Positions 1 through 9,150 of a DNA stretch of 64,000 nt are shown here, in pieces; within the stretch, counting starts at the first letter, position 1; each line of letters starts with the position of its first letter. The translations under genes and the position numbers were made by a program. The DNA lies in assembly GCF_021531055.1 (NCBI RefSeq), contig NZ_JADYTL010000005.1, positions 1 to 64,000 on the forward strand, given 5' to 3'. The DNA is from Collinsella tanakaei. Lineage in GTDB: Bacteria > Actinomycetota > Coriobacteriia > Coriobacteriales > Coriobacteriaceae. The notes under the pieces are model-generated. The model worked only from the letters and a program-made list of their open reading frames with translations, was not told the DNA's origin and did no database searches.

Positions 1-71
1 GGCGGGCACACCTGCGCCGTAGCAATGTGAGATATTCACTGTCTTTCTTCCCAAGGAAGCCTGTTCTCCCT
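1..71 (-). other. start of the 16S-23S rRNA spacer
   Basis: This is the sequence immediately 3' of the 16S rRNA gene on the minus strand. It should be the beginning of the internal transcribed spacer leading to a 23S gene outside the window. No tRNA is visible in the 71 bases present. Confidence 0.7.
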
Positions 72-1580
<1,509 letters not shown>

Positions 1581-1585
1581 ATTGA

Positions 1586-1605
1586 AGACCCGCGGGAGCG
1601 GGTCT
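1586..1605 (-). other. leader hairpin just 5' of 16S
   Basis: A perfect 8-bp stem (AGACCCGC/GCGGGTCT) with a four-base loop sits six bases upstream of the mature 16S 5' end. It probably belongs to the pre-rRNA leader or processing structure. Being followed by 16S rather than a T-run, it is not read as a terminator. Confidence 0.5.
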
Positions 1606-1925
1606 GATCGGTCGCAGTGCCCGTCCGGCCGGCGTGACGCCGATCGGATCCATCTGATTCGCGTTCGTTCGTACTGGAAAGTGATGTGGAATCGCGGGGC
1701 CTGGCGCTCAAGCCAGACCTCACTCATTCGCTCATCTGCTTGGTACACGATCGCACCTCGATGGGTGCTCGTCTTCCCTTGCATATCCTCGCAGTATCCG
1801 GTTCTCAAGGTGCCCGCCTGCGCGGCGGCGCCGCGCGGCAAGGAGATATATTGCCAGACGCCGGGGCCGCCGGGGGCGGGAATCCGGGCCTCCACGGAGT
1901 CTTCACATTTGCGTGCAACTTCACG

Positions 1926-1954
1926 ATTAGTTGCACTATATGTTGTGTTTTCAA
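1926..1954 (-). promoter_or_regulatory. candidate rRNA promoter
   Basis: The 415 bases between the 16S 5' end and the phosphohexomutase stop (1581-1995) hold no gene and should be the rRNA leader and promoter. The AT-rich stretch offers a -35 TTGAAA (complement of 1949-1954) and, 17 bases on, ACTAAT (1926-1931) as a weak -10. TATAGT (1935-1940) is an alternative -10 with a poor -35. A start site here would give a leader of roughly 340 nt. Confidence 0.35.
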
Positions 1955-1995
1955 ACGCCTGCCGCGCCGTAGCTACCGTTTGCCGAACCCGTTTC

Positions 1996-3393
1996 TTAAG
2001 ACAGCTCGCCCCTTGCTACATCGCTTCCGGCATCGAGCAGCTCATCGCGTTGTTCGACGGTTGCCGCCTCCGCGTATACGCGGACGACCGGCTCGGTACC
2101 GCTGGGTCGCAGCAGCAACCAGGATTCGTCCTCGAATTCGAACCGCAGGCCGTCCATATGGCTTACGCGCACCGGCTTTCGCCCTGCGATGTATTTGGGG
2201 TTGATTCCCGGCAACATCGTGCGCAGCACCTCGATGCTCTCGTTTTGCAGACGAAGATCGCGCCGAGCATAGCTCGTCGCGCCGAATGCACGCTCCAGTT
2301 CCTCGACCAGCTCCCCGAGCGTCTTGCCCGTCATGGCCATAAGTTCGCACAGCAGCAGGACCATCAACAGGCCGTCGCGTTCCGGGAAATGCTCGGGGAT
2401 TCCAAAGCCACCCGTCTCCTCGCCGCCCATCAGGACGCCGCCCTTTCTCATCTCTTCATATATATATCTAAAGCCGACGGGTTTGATCACATAGCGGCAA
2501 TCGAGCGCACGCGCCACACGACGCGTGAGGACCGACGACGCCAGCCCCATCACGACACGGCCGCTCTTTCCATGGTTCTTGACGAGATGACCCAAGATCA
2601 AGGAGAACAGCTTATGCCCGTTCACGAACCGTCCCCGCTCGTCGACGGCTCCGACCCGATCGGCATCACCGTCGTTGATCAACCCCGCGCGGGCGCCGCA
2701 GGCGATAACCGCCTGCTCGCAATCGTCCACCCAAGGCTCGATGGGCTCCGGACGCATATCCCGAACCCCTTCGTCGTCGACCCCATGGATCTCGTCGACC
2801 TGAACGCCGAGCCTTCGCAGAATCGCCGGCACGTAGCCACGCCCCGCACCGTACATCGGATCGTAGACGACATGCAGGCCAGCCTGCGCGATGGCGTCGG
2901 CATCCACCATCGCCACGAGTGCATCGAGGTACGGGGTGACGATGTCCTTCTCCTCGATCGGTCCGCGTGCGTCCGTCGGATCGGGGTCGATGGCACGCTC
3001 GACCTCGGCGGCGAATTCGGACGATCCGGCGCCTCCGTCCGAAACGCGGAACTTGACGCCCAAATAGTCCTCCGGATGATGCGATCCCGTCACGATCAGA
3101 CCGCCGCATGCACGCGAATCGTTGGCGATCGCCCATGAAACCGCCGGCGTGGGCACGTATCGGTCGGATAGGCGGACGACCAAGCCGTGGCCCGCGACGA
3201 CGCGGGCGGCGAGGCGCGCGAATCGATCGGCACCCTCACGCGTGTCATATCCGACATATACGATCGCCCCGGGATCGCTTTGCGCCCACAGAGCGCCGGC
3301 GGCATCCGCGACGCGGATGACGTTTTCCTCCGTGAACTCGGCGTTTCGACGCGCCCGCCAGCCATCGGTTCCAAATCGAATCATGTCACTCAT
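1996..3393 (-). CDS. phosphoglucomutase/phosphomannomutase-family protein
   Basis: An alpha-D-phosphohexomutase of 465 residues that should interconvert sugar-1- and sugar-6-phosphates. All four family signatures are visible: the phosphoserine loop TGSHHP (Ser104), the Mg-binding DGDADR (241-246), the sugar-recognition loop GEETGG (324-329) and the phosphate-binding RPSGTEP (429-435). The active-serine loop reads TGSHHP rather than the common TASHNP. That occurs in the PgcA/ManB-like branch and makes the exact sugar uncertain, so glmM, pgm and manB are all possible. The start was chosen at the ATG at 3393 because GGGAG lies about 11 bases upstream. An upstream in-frame ATG at 3435 lies inside the promoter-like region. 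It is a single gene between the rRNA locus and the methyltransferase. Confidence 0.88.
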   Translation of the reverse strand: MSDMIRFGTDGWRARRNAEFTEENVIRVADAAGALWAQSDPGAIVYVGYDTREGADRFARLAARVVAGHGLVVRLSDRYVPTPAVSWAIANDSRACGGLIVTGSHHPEDYLGVKFRVSDGGAGSSEFAAEVERAIDPDPTDARGPIEEKDIVTPYLDALVAMVDADAIAQAGLHVVYDPMYGAGRGYVPAILRRLGVQVDEIHGVDDEGVRDMRPEPIEPWVDDCEQAVIACGARAGLINDGDADRVGAVDERGRFVNGHKLFSLILGHLVKNHGKSGRVVMGLASSVLTRRVARALDCRYVIKPVGFRYIYEEMRKGGVLMGGEETGGFGIPEHFPERDGLLMVLLLCELMAMTGKTLGELVEELERAFGATSYARRDLRLQNESIEVLRTMLPGINPKYIAGRKPVRVSHMDGLRFEFEDESWLLLRPSGTEPVVRVYAEAATVEQRDELLDAGSDVARGELS

Positions 3394-3445
3394 GAACTGC
3401 ATCGCTCCCGTGCTTCGCTTCGTGTGTGACGCCATGCGAACTTTT

Positions 3446-3475
3446 TATATACCCCGCTCGACTCCATGCAGTCAC
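3446..3475 (-). promoter_or_regulatory. candidate promoter of the phosphohexomutase gene
   Basis: Minus-strand -35 GTGACT (complement of 3470-3475), 18-base spacer, -10 TATATA (3446-3451), or TATAAA two bases on. The predicted start site falls about 40 bases before the chosen start codon. An imperfect inverted repeat (CTCGAC/GTCGAG with inner CATG/CATG) overlaps the spacer and could be an operator or the terminator of the preceding gene. Confidence 0.4.
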
Positions 3476-3494
3476 ATGGGTGTCGAGGGTGTCT

Positions 3495-4448
3495 TTATTG
3501 TGGTGAGCGCTCCTCGAGGCAGCCGGAAAGCACGCATGCGACCTGCACGTCGGTCCCGCAGCATCCGCCAACGATACTCGCTCCATCGTCGCACCAGCGG
3601 GCGCATGCGTCCGCGAATCGATCGGTGAGGTCCTCCCAGACGAGCGCACCCTCGTCATCCCTATGCGGCGCGCCCGCATTCGGCCTCACCGAAATAGGCA
3701 GATCGACCGCCCGCGCCATCAGCGGCACCGCGGCATCGGCGGCGGCAAGGGAACAGCAATTCACCCCGACGCTCGCCACGCCATAGCCGCTCGCCTCCTT
3801 GCACGCGCGCGACAGCTCGGCACCATCGCCCAGCAGGCGGCATTCATCATCCACCGCGAAGCTGACGAGTACCGGCATGCCGGATGCGACATCCATCACG
3901 CCCGTCAAGGCGGGTTGCAGATCATGCAGCGACGTGAATGTCTCCAGCAGGATGCCGTGGGTTCCCGCATCGAGTAGGGCGTGCGCCTGCTCCCGATATG
4001 CCGCGCGTACCGCGCGGAACTCGGATGTTTCGGGTTCCTCCCACGACAGGCCGCACGGCCCCATCGAGCCGATAACGCACGGAGTTCCTGCGCGCCTGGC
4101 GCACGCGACGGCCGAACGGTTCACATCCTCCATGGACGCACCGATGCCGTCACGCGCGAGCGCGGGCGCACTCGCCTGGAAGGTATTGGTGAGCATGATG
4201 TCGGCACCGACGGCGCGATAGAGGCTGTGCAGCCGGATGACCTCCTGCGGCTCGGCGATATTCCAGTACGCCGCGGGAACATCCTCGCATCCCGCATACT
4301 GCATCAGGGCACTCCCCATAGGCCCCTGCATGAGGAGTGGGAAGCGGCCGAGCCGGTCGGTCAGCCAAGAAGCCCCGATCCGGTCGTATCGCCCGGCATC
4401 GAGCGAGTCAAGCACCGAGAAGCGTGCAGCGTCAGGAGGGGTGCTCAC
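3495..4448 (-). CDS. homocysteine S-methyltransferase family protein
   Basis: A 317-residue single-domain protein of the homocysteine methyltransferase/BHMT fold, also the N-terminal module of MetH. It should transfer a methyl group to homocysteine to give methionine. The zinc-binding cysteines are present: Cys231 in GVNCC and the pair Cys296-Cys297 in GGCCGT. The QGPMGSAL loop near residue 41 fits the start of the barrel. No cobalamin or folate domain is attached, so the methyl donor could be S-methylmethionine, a betaine or a partner protein. The GTG start overlaps the stop of the upstream regulator by four bases (GTGA), implying translational coupling. Substrate specificity is not decided by sequence. 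Confidence 0.85.
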   Translation of the reverse strand: MSTPPDAARFSVLDSLDAGRYDRIGASWLTDRLGRFPLLMQGPMGSALMQYAGCEDVPAAYWNIAEPQEVIRLHSLYRAVGADIMLTNTFQASAPALARDGIGASMEDVNRSAVACARRAGTPCVIGSMGPCGLSWEEPETSEFRAVRAAYREQAHALLDAGTHGILLETFTSLHDLQPALTGVMDVASGMPVLVSFAVDDECRLLGDGAELSRACKEASGYGVASVGVNCCSLAAADAAVPLMARAVDLPISVRPNAGAPHRDDEGALVWEDLTDRFADACARWCDDGASIVGGCCGTDVQVACVLSGCLEERSPQ

Positions 4449-4870
4449 TTGTCACCGACCGAGATACCCTGCTGCTCCAGATACGCAAGCCAGCGCTCCA
4501 TGGTGTCCTCGGATAGCGCGTGCTCCATCATGCAGGCCTCGGCATCCGCCCGATCGAACTCGACACCGAGCTCCTGGGTCAAAAACGTCCGAATCAACCG
4601 ATGGCGATACCACACCGCCTGACCGAGCGCGCGGCCGGGCTCCGTCAGGATGACCTTGCCGTAGTGCGATTGCTCGACCAATCCCTGCTCCTTGAGGACC
4701 GTGACCGCCTTGTTGACCGAAGCCTTCGAAACATTGAGCTGCTGGGCGATATCGACCGAGCGCACGCCCTCGCCCTGCACGCCCTCGTCCTCGAGCCGGA
4801 CGATGCACTCCAGATAGTCTTCGTTCGCAACCGTCAGGTGAAGCTCGCGGGAAATATCGGTGGTATCCAT
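4445..4870 (-). CDS. DtxR/MntR-family metal-dependent transcriptional regulator
   Basis: A 141-residue regulator with an N-terminal winged helix (about 10-75; the SVDIAQQLNVSKASVNKAV helix-turn-helix and the KVILTEPG wing) followed by the dimerisation/metal-binding domain of the DtxR family. The helix containing EFDRADAEACMMEHALSED carries the acidic, Cys and His residues typical of metal ligands. The length matches MntR, which lacks the SH3-like third domain of DtxR. The start at 4870 has a good GAGAGG site. It is the first gene of a two-gene unit with the homocysteine methyltransferase. A TACACT -10-like box lies at 4903-4908. The metal (Mn, Fe or other) cannot be told from sequence. Confidence 0.87.
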   Translation of the reverse strand: MDTTDISRELHLTVANEDYLECIVRLEDEGVQGEGVRSVDIAQQLNVSKASVNKAVTVLKEQGLVEQSHYGKVILTEPGRALGQAVWYRHRLIRTFLTQELGVEFDRADAEACMMEHALSEDTMERWLAYLEQQGISVGDK

Positions 4871-4978
4871 AGGGTCGTCCTCTCCGTTGCGTATCGCGTC
4901 CCAGTGTAGCGCATCGCCGGCTTATGGGCGGCGTCCCGCAAGGCGACGGGCTATCTGGTCGCCTACTGGCATTCTTAT

Positions 4979-5011
4979 ATGTATAGCTGTATGCTGTACA
5001 ATGTCATACAT
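4979..5011. promoter_or_regulatory. dyad overlapping a -10-like box upstream of the toxin-antitoxin pair
   Basis: Two nested inverted repeats precede the antitoxin gene: ATGTAT (4979-4984)/ATACAT (5006-5011) and TGTATG (4988-4993)/CATACA (5005-5010). They bracket TACAAT (4997-5002), a plausible -10. The arrangement suits autoregulation by the ribbon-helix-helix domain encoded just downstream. No strong -35 is visible. Operator function is inferred. Confidence 0.45.
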
Positions 5012-5028
5012 CTTTCTAAGGATCGGCC

Positions 5029-5532
5029 ATGGCACAATCGATCTTGAGCGTCCGCATGGACAGCGAAACCAAAAAACAGTTTGCAGCATTCTGCAACGAA
5101 ATCGGCATGAGCGTCTCTACCGCCATCACCCTCTTTGCCAAACAGACGCTCCGCGAAGGTCGCATTCCCTTTACCATCGGTTTATCCGACAGCCAGCGTA
5201 CGCAAGGGGCGATTCCACGGTCGATCTTGGCCGTTTCCACCATTAAGGATATCGTCGCCGAAGAAGCTAGACGGCACGTCGGCATTTCCGCCGTCGTGCT
5301 CTTCGGATCGTACGCGCGTGGCGAAGCATCCCCGGAAAGCGACATAGACCTGCGCATCGTATACGACGACGATGGGCTTACCCTTCTCGATCTCGCTGCG
5401 TTCTCGGAAGCGGTGCGCGAGCGCACGGGGAAAAACATCGACATCGTATCGAAGGCAGACTTGGGTGACGACGAATTCGCTCACACCGTTGAACGCGAGG
5501 GAATGGTTCTATATGAGCGCCAGGAGCAGTGA
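5029..5532 (+). CDS. antitoxin: RelB/DinJ-like domain fused to MntA nucleotidyltransferase
   Basis: A 167-residue protein of two parts. Residues 1-50 look like a RelB/DinJ ribbon-helix-helix antitoxin domain (start AQSILSVRMD, the helix MSVSTAITLFAKQ, then LREGRIPF). Residues 70-167 are a minimal nucleotidyltransferase with the family signature GS-X10-DXD (Gly93-Ser94, Asp105, Asp107) and a likely third carboxylate at Asp138. MntA antitoxins of this fold AMPylate the partner HEPN toxin on a tyrosine. The partner gene overlaps the 3' end by 20 bases. The DNA-binding domain is extra compared with a bare MntA of roughly 100-140 residues and probably represses the operon through the upstream dyad. 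Function is inferred from motifs and context. Confidence 0.85.
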   Translation: MAQSILSVRMDSETKKQFAAFCNEIGMSVSTAITLFAKQTLREGRIPFTIGLSDSQRTQGAIPRSILAVSTIKDIVAEEARRHVGISAVVLFGSYARGEASPESDIDLRIVYDDDGLTLLDLAAFSEAVRERTGKNIDIVSKADLGDDEFAHTVEREGMVLYERQEQ

Positions 5533-5890
5533 CGACGCACGCGTAACTGAAATGTATCGCGTCATATGGGAAACTCGAGAGAGGATCCGCGAGCTCAACC
5601 TGACGAAATCCGCTTTCGTATCCGACGAGTCCGCACAAGGACGCATGAACGCCGACGGCATCTTTATGTGCGTCTTTCGCGTCGCAGAAGAAGCGGGCAA
5701 TATGTCCAACCAAGCAAAAAGGACATATTCGGATATACCTTGGAAAGCCATCCACGGCATGAGGAACATATTTGCGCACGACTACGGCAGACTCGACCGC
5801 TCGATCGCCTGGAGTGCCGTGACGGAAGATTTCCCAAAGCTCGAAGCGTTTTGCAGGCGATACGCCGCCGACCGTGGCTTGAAGCTGTAG
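5513..5890 (+). CDS. hepT: HEPN-domain toxin (HepT-like)
   Basis: A 125-residue alpha-helical protein with the HepT signature RX4HXY: Arg84, His89 and Tyr91 in RNIFAHDY. In characterised HepT/MntA systems this motif forms the RNase active site and the tyrosine is AMPylated by the antitoxin. The start at 5513 lies inside the antitoxin gene (20-base overlap), with GAGGG about 11 bases upstream, which suggests coupled translation with antitoxin first. Its stop is only five bases from the convergent acetyltransferase stop. The region has repeats and an acetyltransferase nearby and looks accessory. Confidence 0.85.
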   Translation: MSARSSDDARVTEMYRVIWETRERIRELNLTKSAFVSDESAQGRMNADGIFMCVFRVAEEAGNMSNQAKRTYSDIPWKAIHGMRNIFAHDYGRLDRSIAWSAVTEDFPKLEAFCRRYAADRGLKL

Positions 5891-5895
5891 CAGCC

Positions 5896-6441
5896 CTAAC
5901 CGACAAGTTTGTACCTGGCACCATCTTGTCGTGACAGAAGGCGTTGGCAGTATTCGACGCGACGTTCACCCAGCAGCTCCACCTCGCGTTCGACTCGATA
6001 TTGGAACACAAAGCCGAGCTTCTCCTGCACGCGGCGCGAGCGCTCGTTGCCCTCATAGTATCCCGCCCAGATCGAGATAAGCCCGAGCTCATCAAAGCCG
6101 TATGCCACCACGGCCCGCGCAGCCTCCGTGGCATAGCCAAGGCCCCAGTGCGCTGCGCCGATCCAGTAACCGAGTTCCGCCTCATCGATACCCGCCATCT
6201 CCGAAGTGTCCTCGTGTTTAAGGGCGACGGCTCCCACAAGCGCCCCCGTGGTCCGTTCGACGATGGCAAAGCTATCGGGCATCATCAAGACATTGCGAAT
6301 GATCCCGGCGCTCTCCTCCACACTGCGATGGGGAGGCCAGCCCGCCGCCGGACCGACCCTCGGGTCGCGCGCAAGCTCAAATAGGGCATCGGCATCGTCT
6401 TCGCGCCAAGAGCGCAACAGCAAGCGATCGGTTTCCAGCAT
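5896..6441 (-). CDS. GNAT-family N-acetyltransferase
   Basis: A 181-residue acetyltransferase resembling the RimJ/RimL branch. The N-terminus MLETDRLLLRSWREDD is typical, and the acetyl-CoA-binding segment (GYWIGAAHWGLGYATEA) and NERSRRVQEKLGF are present. The start at 6441 has GGAG seven bases upstream. The last 11 codons (RQDGARYKLVG) and the stop are encoded by a 32-bp repeat (5900-5931) whose identical twin lies 50 bases upstream of the gene. The C-terminus therefore seems to have been set by the repeat, and the whole gene looks like an inserted cassette. The substrate (protein N-terminus, antibiotic or small amine) is unknown. Confidence 0.82.
   Translation of the reverse strand: MLETDRLLLRSWREDDADALFELARDPRVGPAAGWPPHRSVEESAGIIRNVLMMPDSFAIVERTTGALVGAVALKHEDTSEMAGIDEAELGYWIGAAHWGLGYATEAARAVVAYGFDELGLISIWAGYYEGNERSRRVQEKLGFVFQYRVEREVELLGERRVEYCQRLLSRQDGARYKLVG
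5900..5931. repeat. 32-bp direct repeat, copy 1 (flanks the GNAT gene)
   Basis: Identical over 32 bases to 6492-6523 and in the same orientation. It is an imperfect palindrome: CGACAAG and CTTGTCG form 7-bp arms, with GTACCTGGCAC in the loop. It encodes the last codons of the acetyltransferase. Confidence 0.9.
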
Positions 6442-6491
6442 CTCCAAGCTCCATCGGTATCTGCACGGTGACTTCACACATGCAATCGTAG

Positions 6492-6523
6492 CCGACAAGT
6501 TTGTACCTGGCACCATCTTGTCG
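6492..6523. repeat. 32-bp direct repeat, copy 2 (flanks the GNAT gene)
   Basis: Exact second copy of the 5900-5931 repeat. Bases beyond each end differ between copies, so the boundaries are sharp. Reading on the minus strand, GTGCCA inside the repeat lies 17 bases from TACGAT, so this copy might supply a -35 box for the acetyltransferase. Confidence 0.9.
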
Positions 6524-6577
6524 CGTGCTACGCTGTAGGCGGATTTCATATCGGCGACGATCTTCAAAGGAGCAATC

Positions 6578-7822
6578 ATGTCCGAATCGAACGAACCCGA
6601 CGTCCTATCCCGATTTCTGAGGTACGTCGCCGTCAACACCGAGTCGAGCGACGAGCACAGCGACCACGTGCCCTCCACCCCGTGCCAGTTCGATCTGGCG
6701 AACCTCCTGGCCGATGAGCTGCGCGCCATGGGCGCACACGATGTCGAGGTCAGCGAGCATGCCTACGTCACCGCCCATATCCCCGCGAGTACTGGCTCCG
6801 AGGAGGCTCCGAAGCTCGGCCTGATCGCCCACCTCGATACCACCGAAGCCGCCCCCGGCGCGAACGTCAAGCCCCATATCGTCACCTACGAAGGCGGAGA
6901 TCTTGTCTGCGGCGTCGTCGATGGCGAGCCGATCTCCATCTCCCCCGACAAGATCGCCGATCTGAACGACCTCGTGGGCGAAGATCTGATCTGCACCGAT
7001 GGTACCACGCTGCTCGGCGCCGACGATAAGGCGGGCGTCGCCGAGATCATGGCGCTCGCATACCGCCTGCTGCAGGACCCCTCGATCCCCCACCCCGGCA
7101 TCGGCGTCTGCTTCTGCCCCGACGAGGAGATCGGCCACGGCGCCGAGTTGCTCGACATCCCCGCGTTCGGCTGCACGTACGCCTACACGGTCGACGGCGG
7201 CCCCATCGGCGAGCTCGAATGGGAGTGCTTCAACGCGGCCGAGGCCGTCGTGCGCTTCGACGGGTTCTCCATCCATCCCGGCGACGCCAAGAACCGCATG
7301 GTCAACGCCTCGAACCTCTTCGTGGCGTTCCATGAGCTGCTGCCCGCGGTCGAGCGGCCCGAGCACACCGAGGGCTACGAGGGCTTTATCCACCTGTGCA
7401 GCGTCTCGGGCACCGTGACCCACGCGACGGCGCGCTATATCGTCCGCGACCATGACGCCACCAAGTTCCAGGCCAAGCTCGACCTCATGCAGCGAGCCTG
7501 CGACTTTATCAACGCCCAGCAGGACGAGCCGCGCGTGTCGCTCGAGATCAAGCACGAGTATCGCAACATGGCCGAGATCGTCGCCGATTATCCGCAGCTG
7601 ATCGATATCGCGAAATCCGCATTTTCCGCTGCCGGCGTCGAGCCGAACGTCATCCCCATCCGCGGCGGCACCGATGGCGCGCAGCTTTCGTTCCGCGGCC
7701 TGCCGTGCCCCAACCTCTCGACCGGGGCGTACTGCTGCCACGGTGTCAACGAGTTCATCCCGGTCTCGTCGCTCGTGACGATGGTCGATGTCCTGGAGCA
7801 GCTCGTCCGCTCCTTCGCGTAA
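6578..7822 (+). CDS. pepT: peptidase T (tripeptidase, M20B)
   Basis: A cytoplasmic di-zinc aminotripeptidase of 414 residues, the usual size. Metal-ligand and catalytic motifs of the M20B family are all seen: HLDT, the bridging Asp segment GADDKAG, the catalytic EE in CPDEEIGHGAE, TVDGGPIGELE, RGGTDGAQLSF and the C-terminal His in CCHGVNEF. The ATG has a strong AAAGGAG site. A strong terminator follows the stop. The gene stands alone on the plus strand between the accessory patch and the convergent LCP gene. Confidence 0.96.
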   Translation: MSESNEPDVLSRFLRYVAVNTESSDEHSDHVPSTPCQFDLANLLADELRAMGAHDVEVSEHAYVTAHIPASTGSEEAPKLGLIAHLDTTEAAPGANVKPHIVTYEGGDLVCGVVDGEPISISPDKIADLNDLVGEDLICTDGTTLLGADDKAGVAEIMALAYRLLQDPSIPHPGIGVCFCPDEEIGHGAELLDIPAFGCTYAYTVDGGPIGELEWECFNAAEAVVRFDGFSIHPGDAKNRMVNASNLFVAFHELLPAVERPEHTEGYEGFIHLCSVSGTVTHATARYIVRDHDATKFQAKLDLMQRACDFINAQQDEPRVSLEIKHEYRNMAEIVADYPQLIDIAKSAFSAAGVEPNVIPIRGGTDGAQLSFRGLPCPNLSTGAYCCHGVNEFIPVSSLVTMVDVLEQLVRSFA

Positions 7823-7854
7823 GACCGCGCGCGGCGACATCACCGGTAACGCAA

Positions 7855-7894
7855 GCGCGGGGCACCGTCGACGGACGGTGCCCCGCGCTTCTTT
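7855..7894 (+). terminator. rho-independent terminator of pepT
   Basis: Perfect 15-bp stem (7855-7869/7874-7888), four-base loop GACG, then TTCTTTT. It faces the pepT direction. Confidence 0.92.
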
Positions 7895-7956
7895 TCACGC
7901 GATTAGCCAGGGGGACGAGCGAACATCGCTGCAGCCCCGTCGGCGCTTCGTGCGAG

Positions 7957-9138
7957 CTACTCGGTCTCGGTCGGGACCTCTTCGCTCTCGGTACCGGCCT
8001 CCTCGCTGGAACCGGTCGTCGCCATGCCGTACGCCCAATCATCCGAGCTGTTGTTGGCAAGATCGCCGGTCGTGGCGCCCTGGCCCTCGCCGCCGGTGCC
8101 CATCGTCTGCGGGCCCTGCGGATCCTCGCCCGCATCGACACGCTCCATCATCGCGGCAAGCTCGGCCTCGTGCACGAACACGTAGCTCTGACCGTCGATG
8201 TAGGTGTCCTCGCCGGCCCACGAAGGCAGGTTGGCGGACCAGATCTCGTCGGTATCCATGCCGCGCATCGCGGTGACGAGCGACACGATATCCTGCGGCG
8301 ACAGATCGGTCACGACCATGTTGGACAGCGATTCGATAATGCCCATGATGTTCGTGACGTCCATCTCATTCAGCAGCTTGTCCGCGAGCGCGGAGAGCAC
8401 CTGGCGCTGGTGGCGCATGCGCGTGTAGTCACCGTCGGCGTACTGGTAGCGGGCGCGGGCGTAGGTGAGCGCCGTCGCGCCGTCCATGTGCTGCCAACCG
8501 GGTTCGATGGTGATCTCGAGGTGCTCGGGATCGTCGACACCGTCGGTGGCGTTGATGTCGATACCGCCCACGGCATCGATCAGCGACTTCATGCCCTCGA
8601 AGTTGATCTCGGCATAATGCGATATCTCCACGCCGCATAACTGGTTGACGGCCTCGACCATACCCTCGGCGCCGCCGTAGGAATGTGCCGCATTGATCTT
8701 CATGGTGGATCCGTTGTAATCGATCTTGGTGTCACGGGGAATCGAGATGAGGGCGACCTTCTTCTCGGTGGGGTCGACGCGCGCCAAGATGATCGAGTCG
8801 GCACGATACGTCTCCTCACCGGGGCGTCCGTCGGTACCGAGCAGCAGCATGTAGAACGGCTCGCGCGTCACGTTGGTATCGACGAGCGTCGCGAGCAGGT
8901 TATCCGTGATGATCGAAGCGTTGTTCAGGTTGCCGACGACGCGGTTGAACCACAGACCGGCGGCGGTGCCGACGCACGCGATCAGTCCGAGCAGCGTCAC
9001 GAGCACGACGCGGCGGATGCGCTTGCCGCGCTGACGCTGATGGGCGCGCTCGGAATACCGCGCCACGTTGTCGCGGCTGTAGACGCGACTGGCTGAGGCG
9101 TTCGAGTGACGCGCGTCCTGTACGGGTTTATTCCTCAT
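7957..9138 (-). CDS. LytR-CpsA-Psr (LCP) family cell-wall glycopolymer ligase
   Basis: A 393-residue membrane-anchored LCP protein. A basic cytoplasmic N-terminus is followed by one membrane helix (about residues 43-65) and an extracytoplasmic LCP domain. Motifs include LLLGTDGRPGE, RADSIILARV, SIPRD and the MRHQRQ arginine region that binds the polyprenyl pyrophosphate. LCP enzymes attach teichoic-acid-like or capsular polymers to peptidoglycan. The last 60 residues are acidic, Gly/Thr/Glu-rich and probably disordered. It starts 12 bases after the murA stop, so the two cell-wall genes look like one operon. Confidence 0.93.
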   Translation of the reverse strand: MRNKPVQDARHSNASASRVYSRDNVARYSERAHQRQRGKRIRRVVLVTLLGLIACVGTAAGLWFNRVVGNLNNASIITDNLLATLVDTNVTREPFYMLLLGTDGRPGEETYRADSIILARVDPTEKKVALISIPRDTKIDYNGSTMKINAAHSYGGAEGMVEAVNQLCGVEISHYAEINFEGMKSLIDAVGGIDINATDGVDDPEHLEITIEPGWQHMDGATALTYARARYQYADGDYTRMRHQRQVLSALADKLLNEMDVTNIMGIIESLSNMVVTDLSPQDIVSLVTAMRGMDTDEIWSANLPSWAGEDTYIDGQSYVFVHEAELAAMMERVDAGEDPQGPQTMGTGGEGQGATTGDLANNSSDDWAYGMATTGSSEEAGTESEEVPTETE

Positions 9139-9150
9139 AAGGGTACCTGC

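Noticed and set aside
1582-3138. A 518-codon plus-strand frame over the rRNA leader and phosphohexomutase
   Set aside because: Antisense to a clear phosphohexomutase and extends into the rRNA leader; no coding features.
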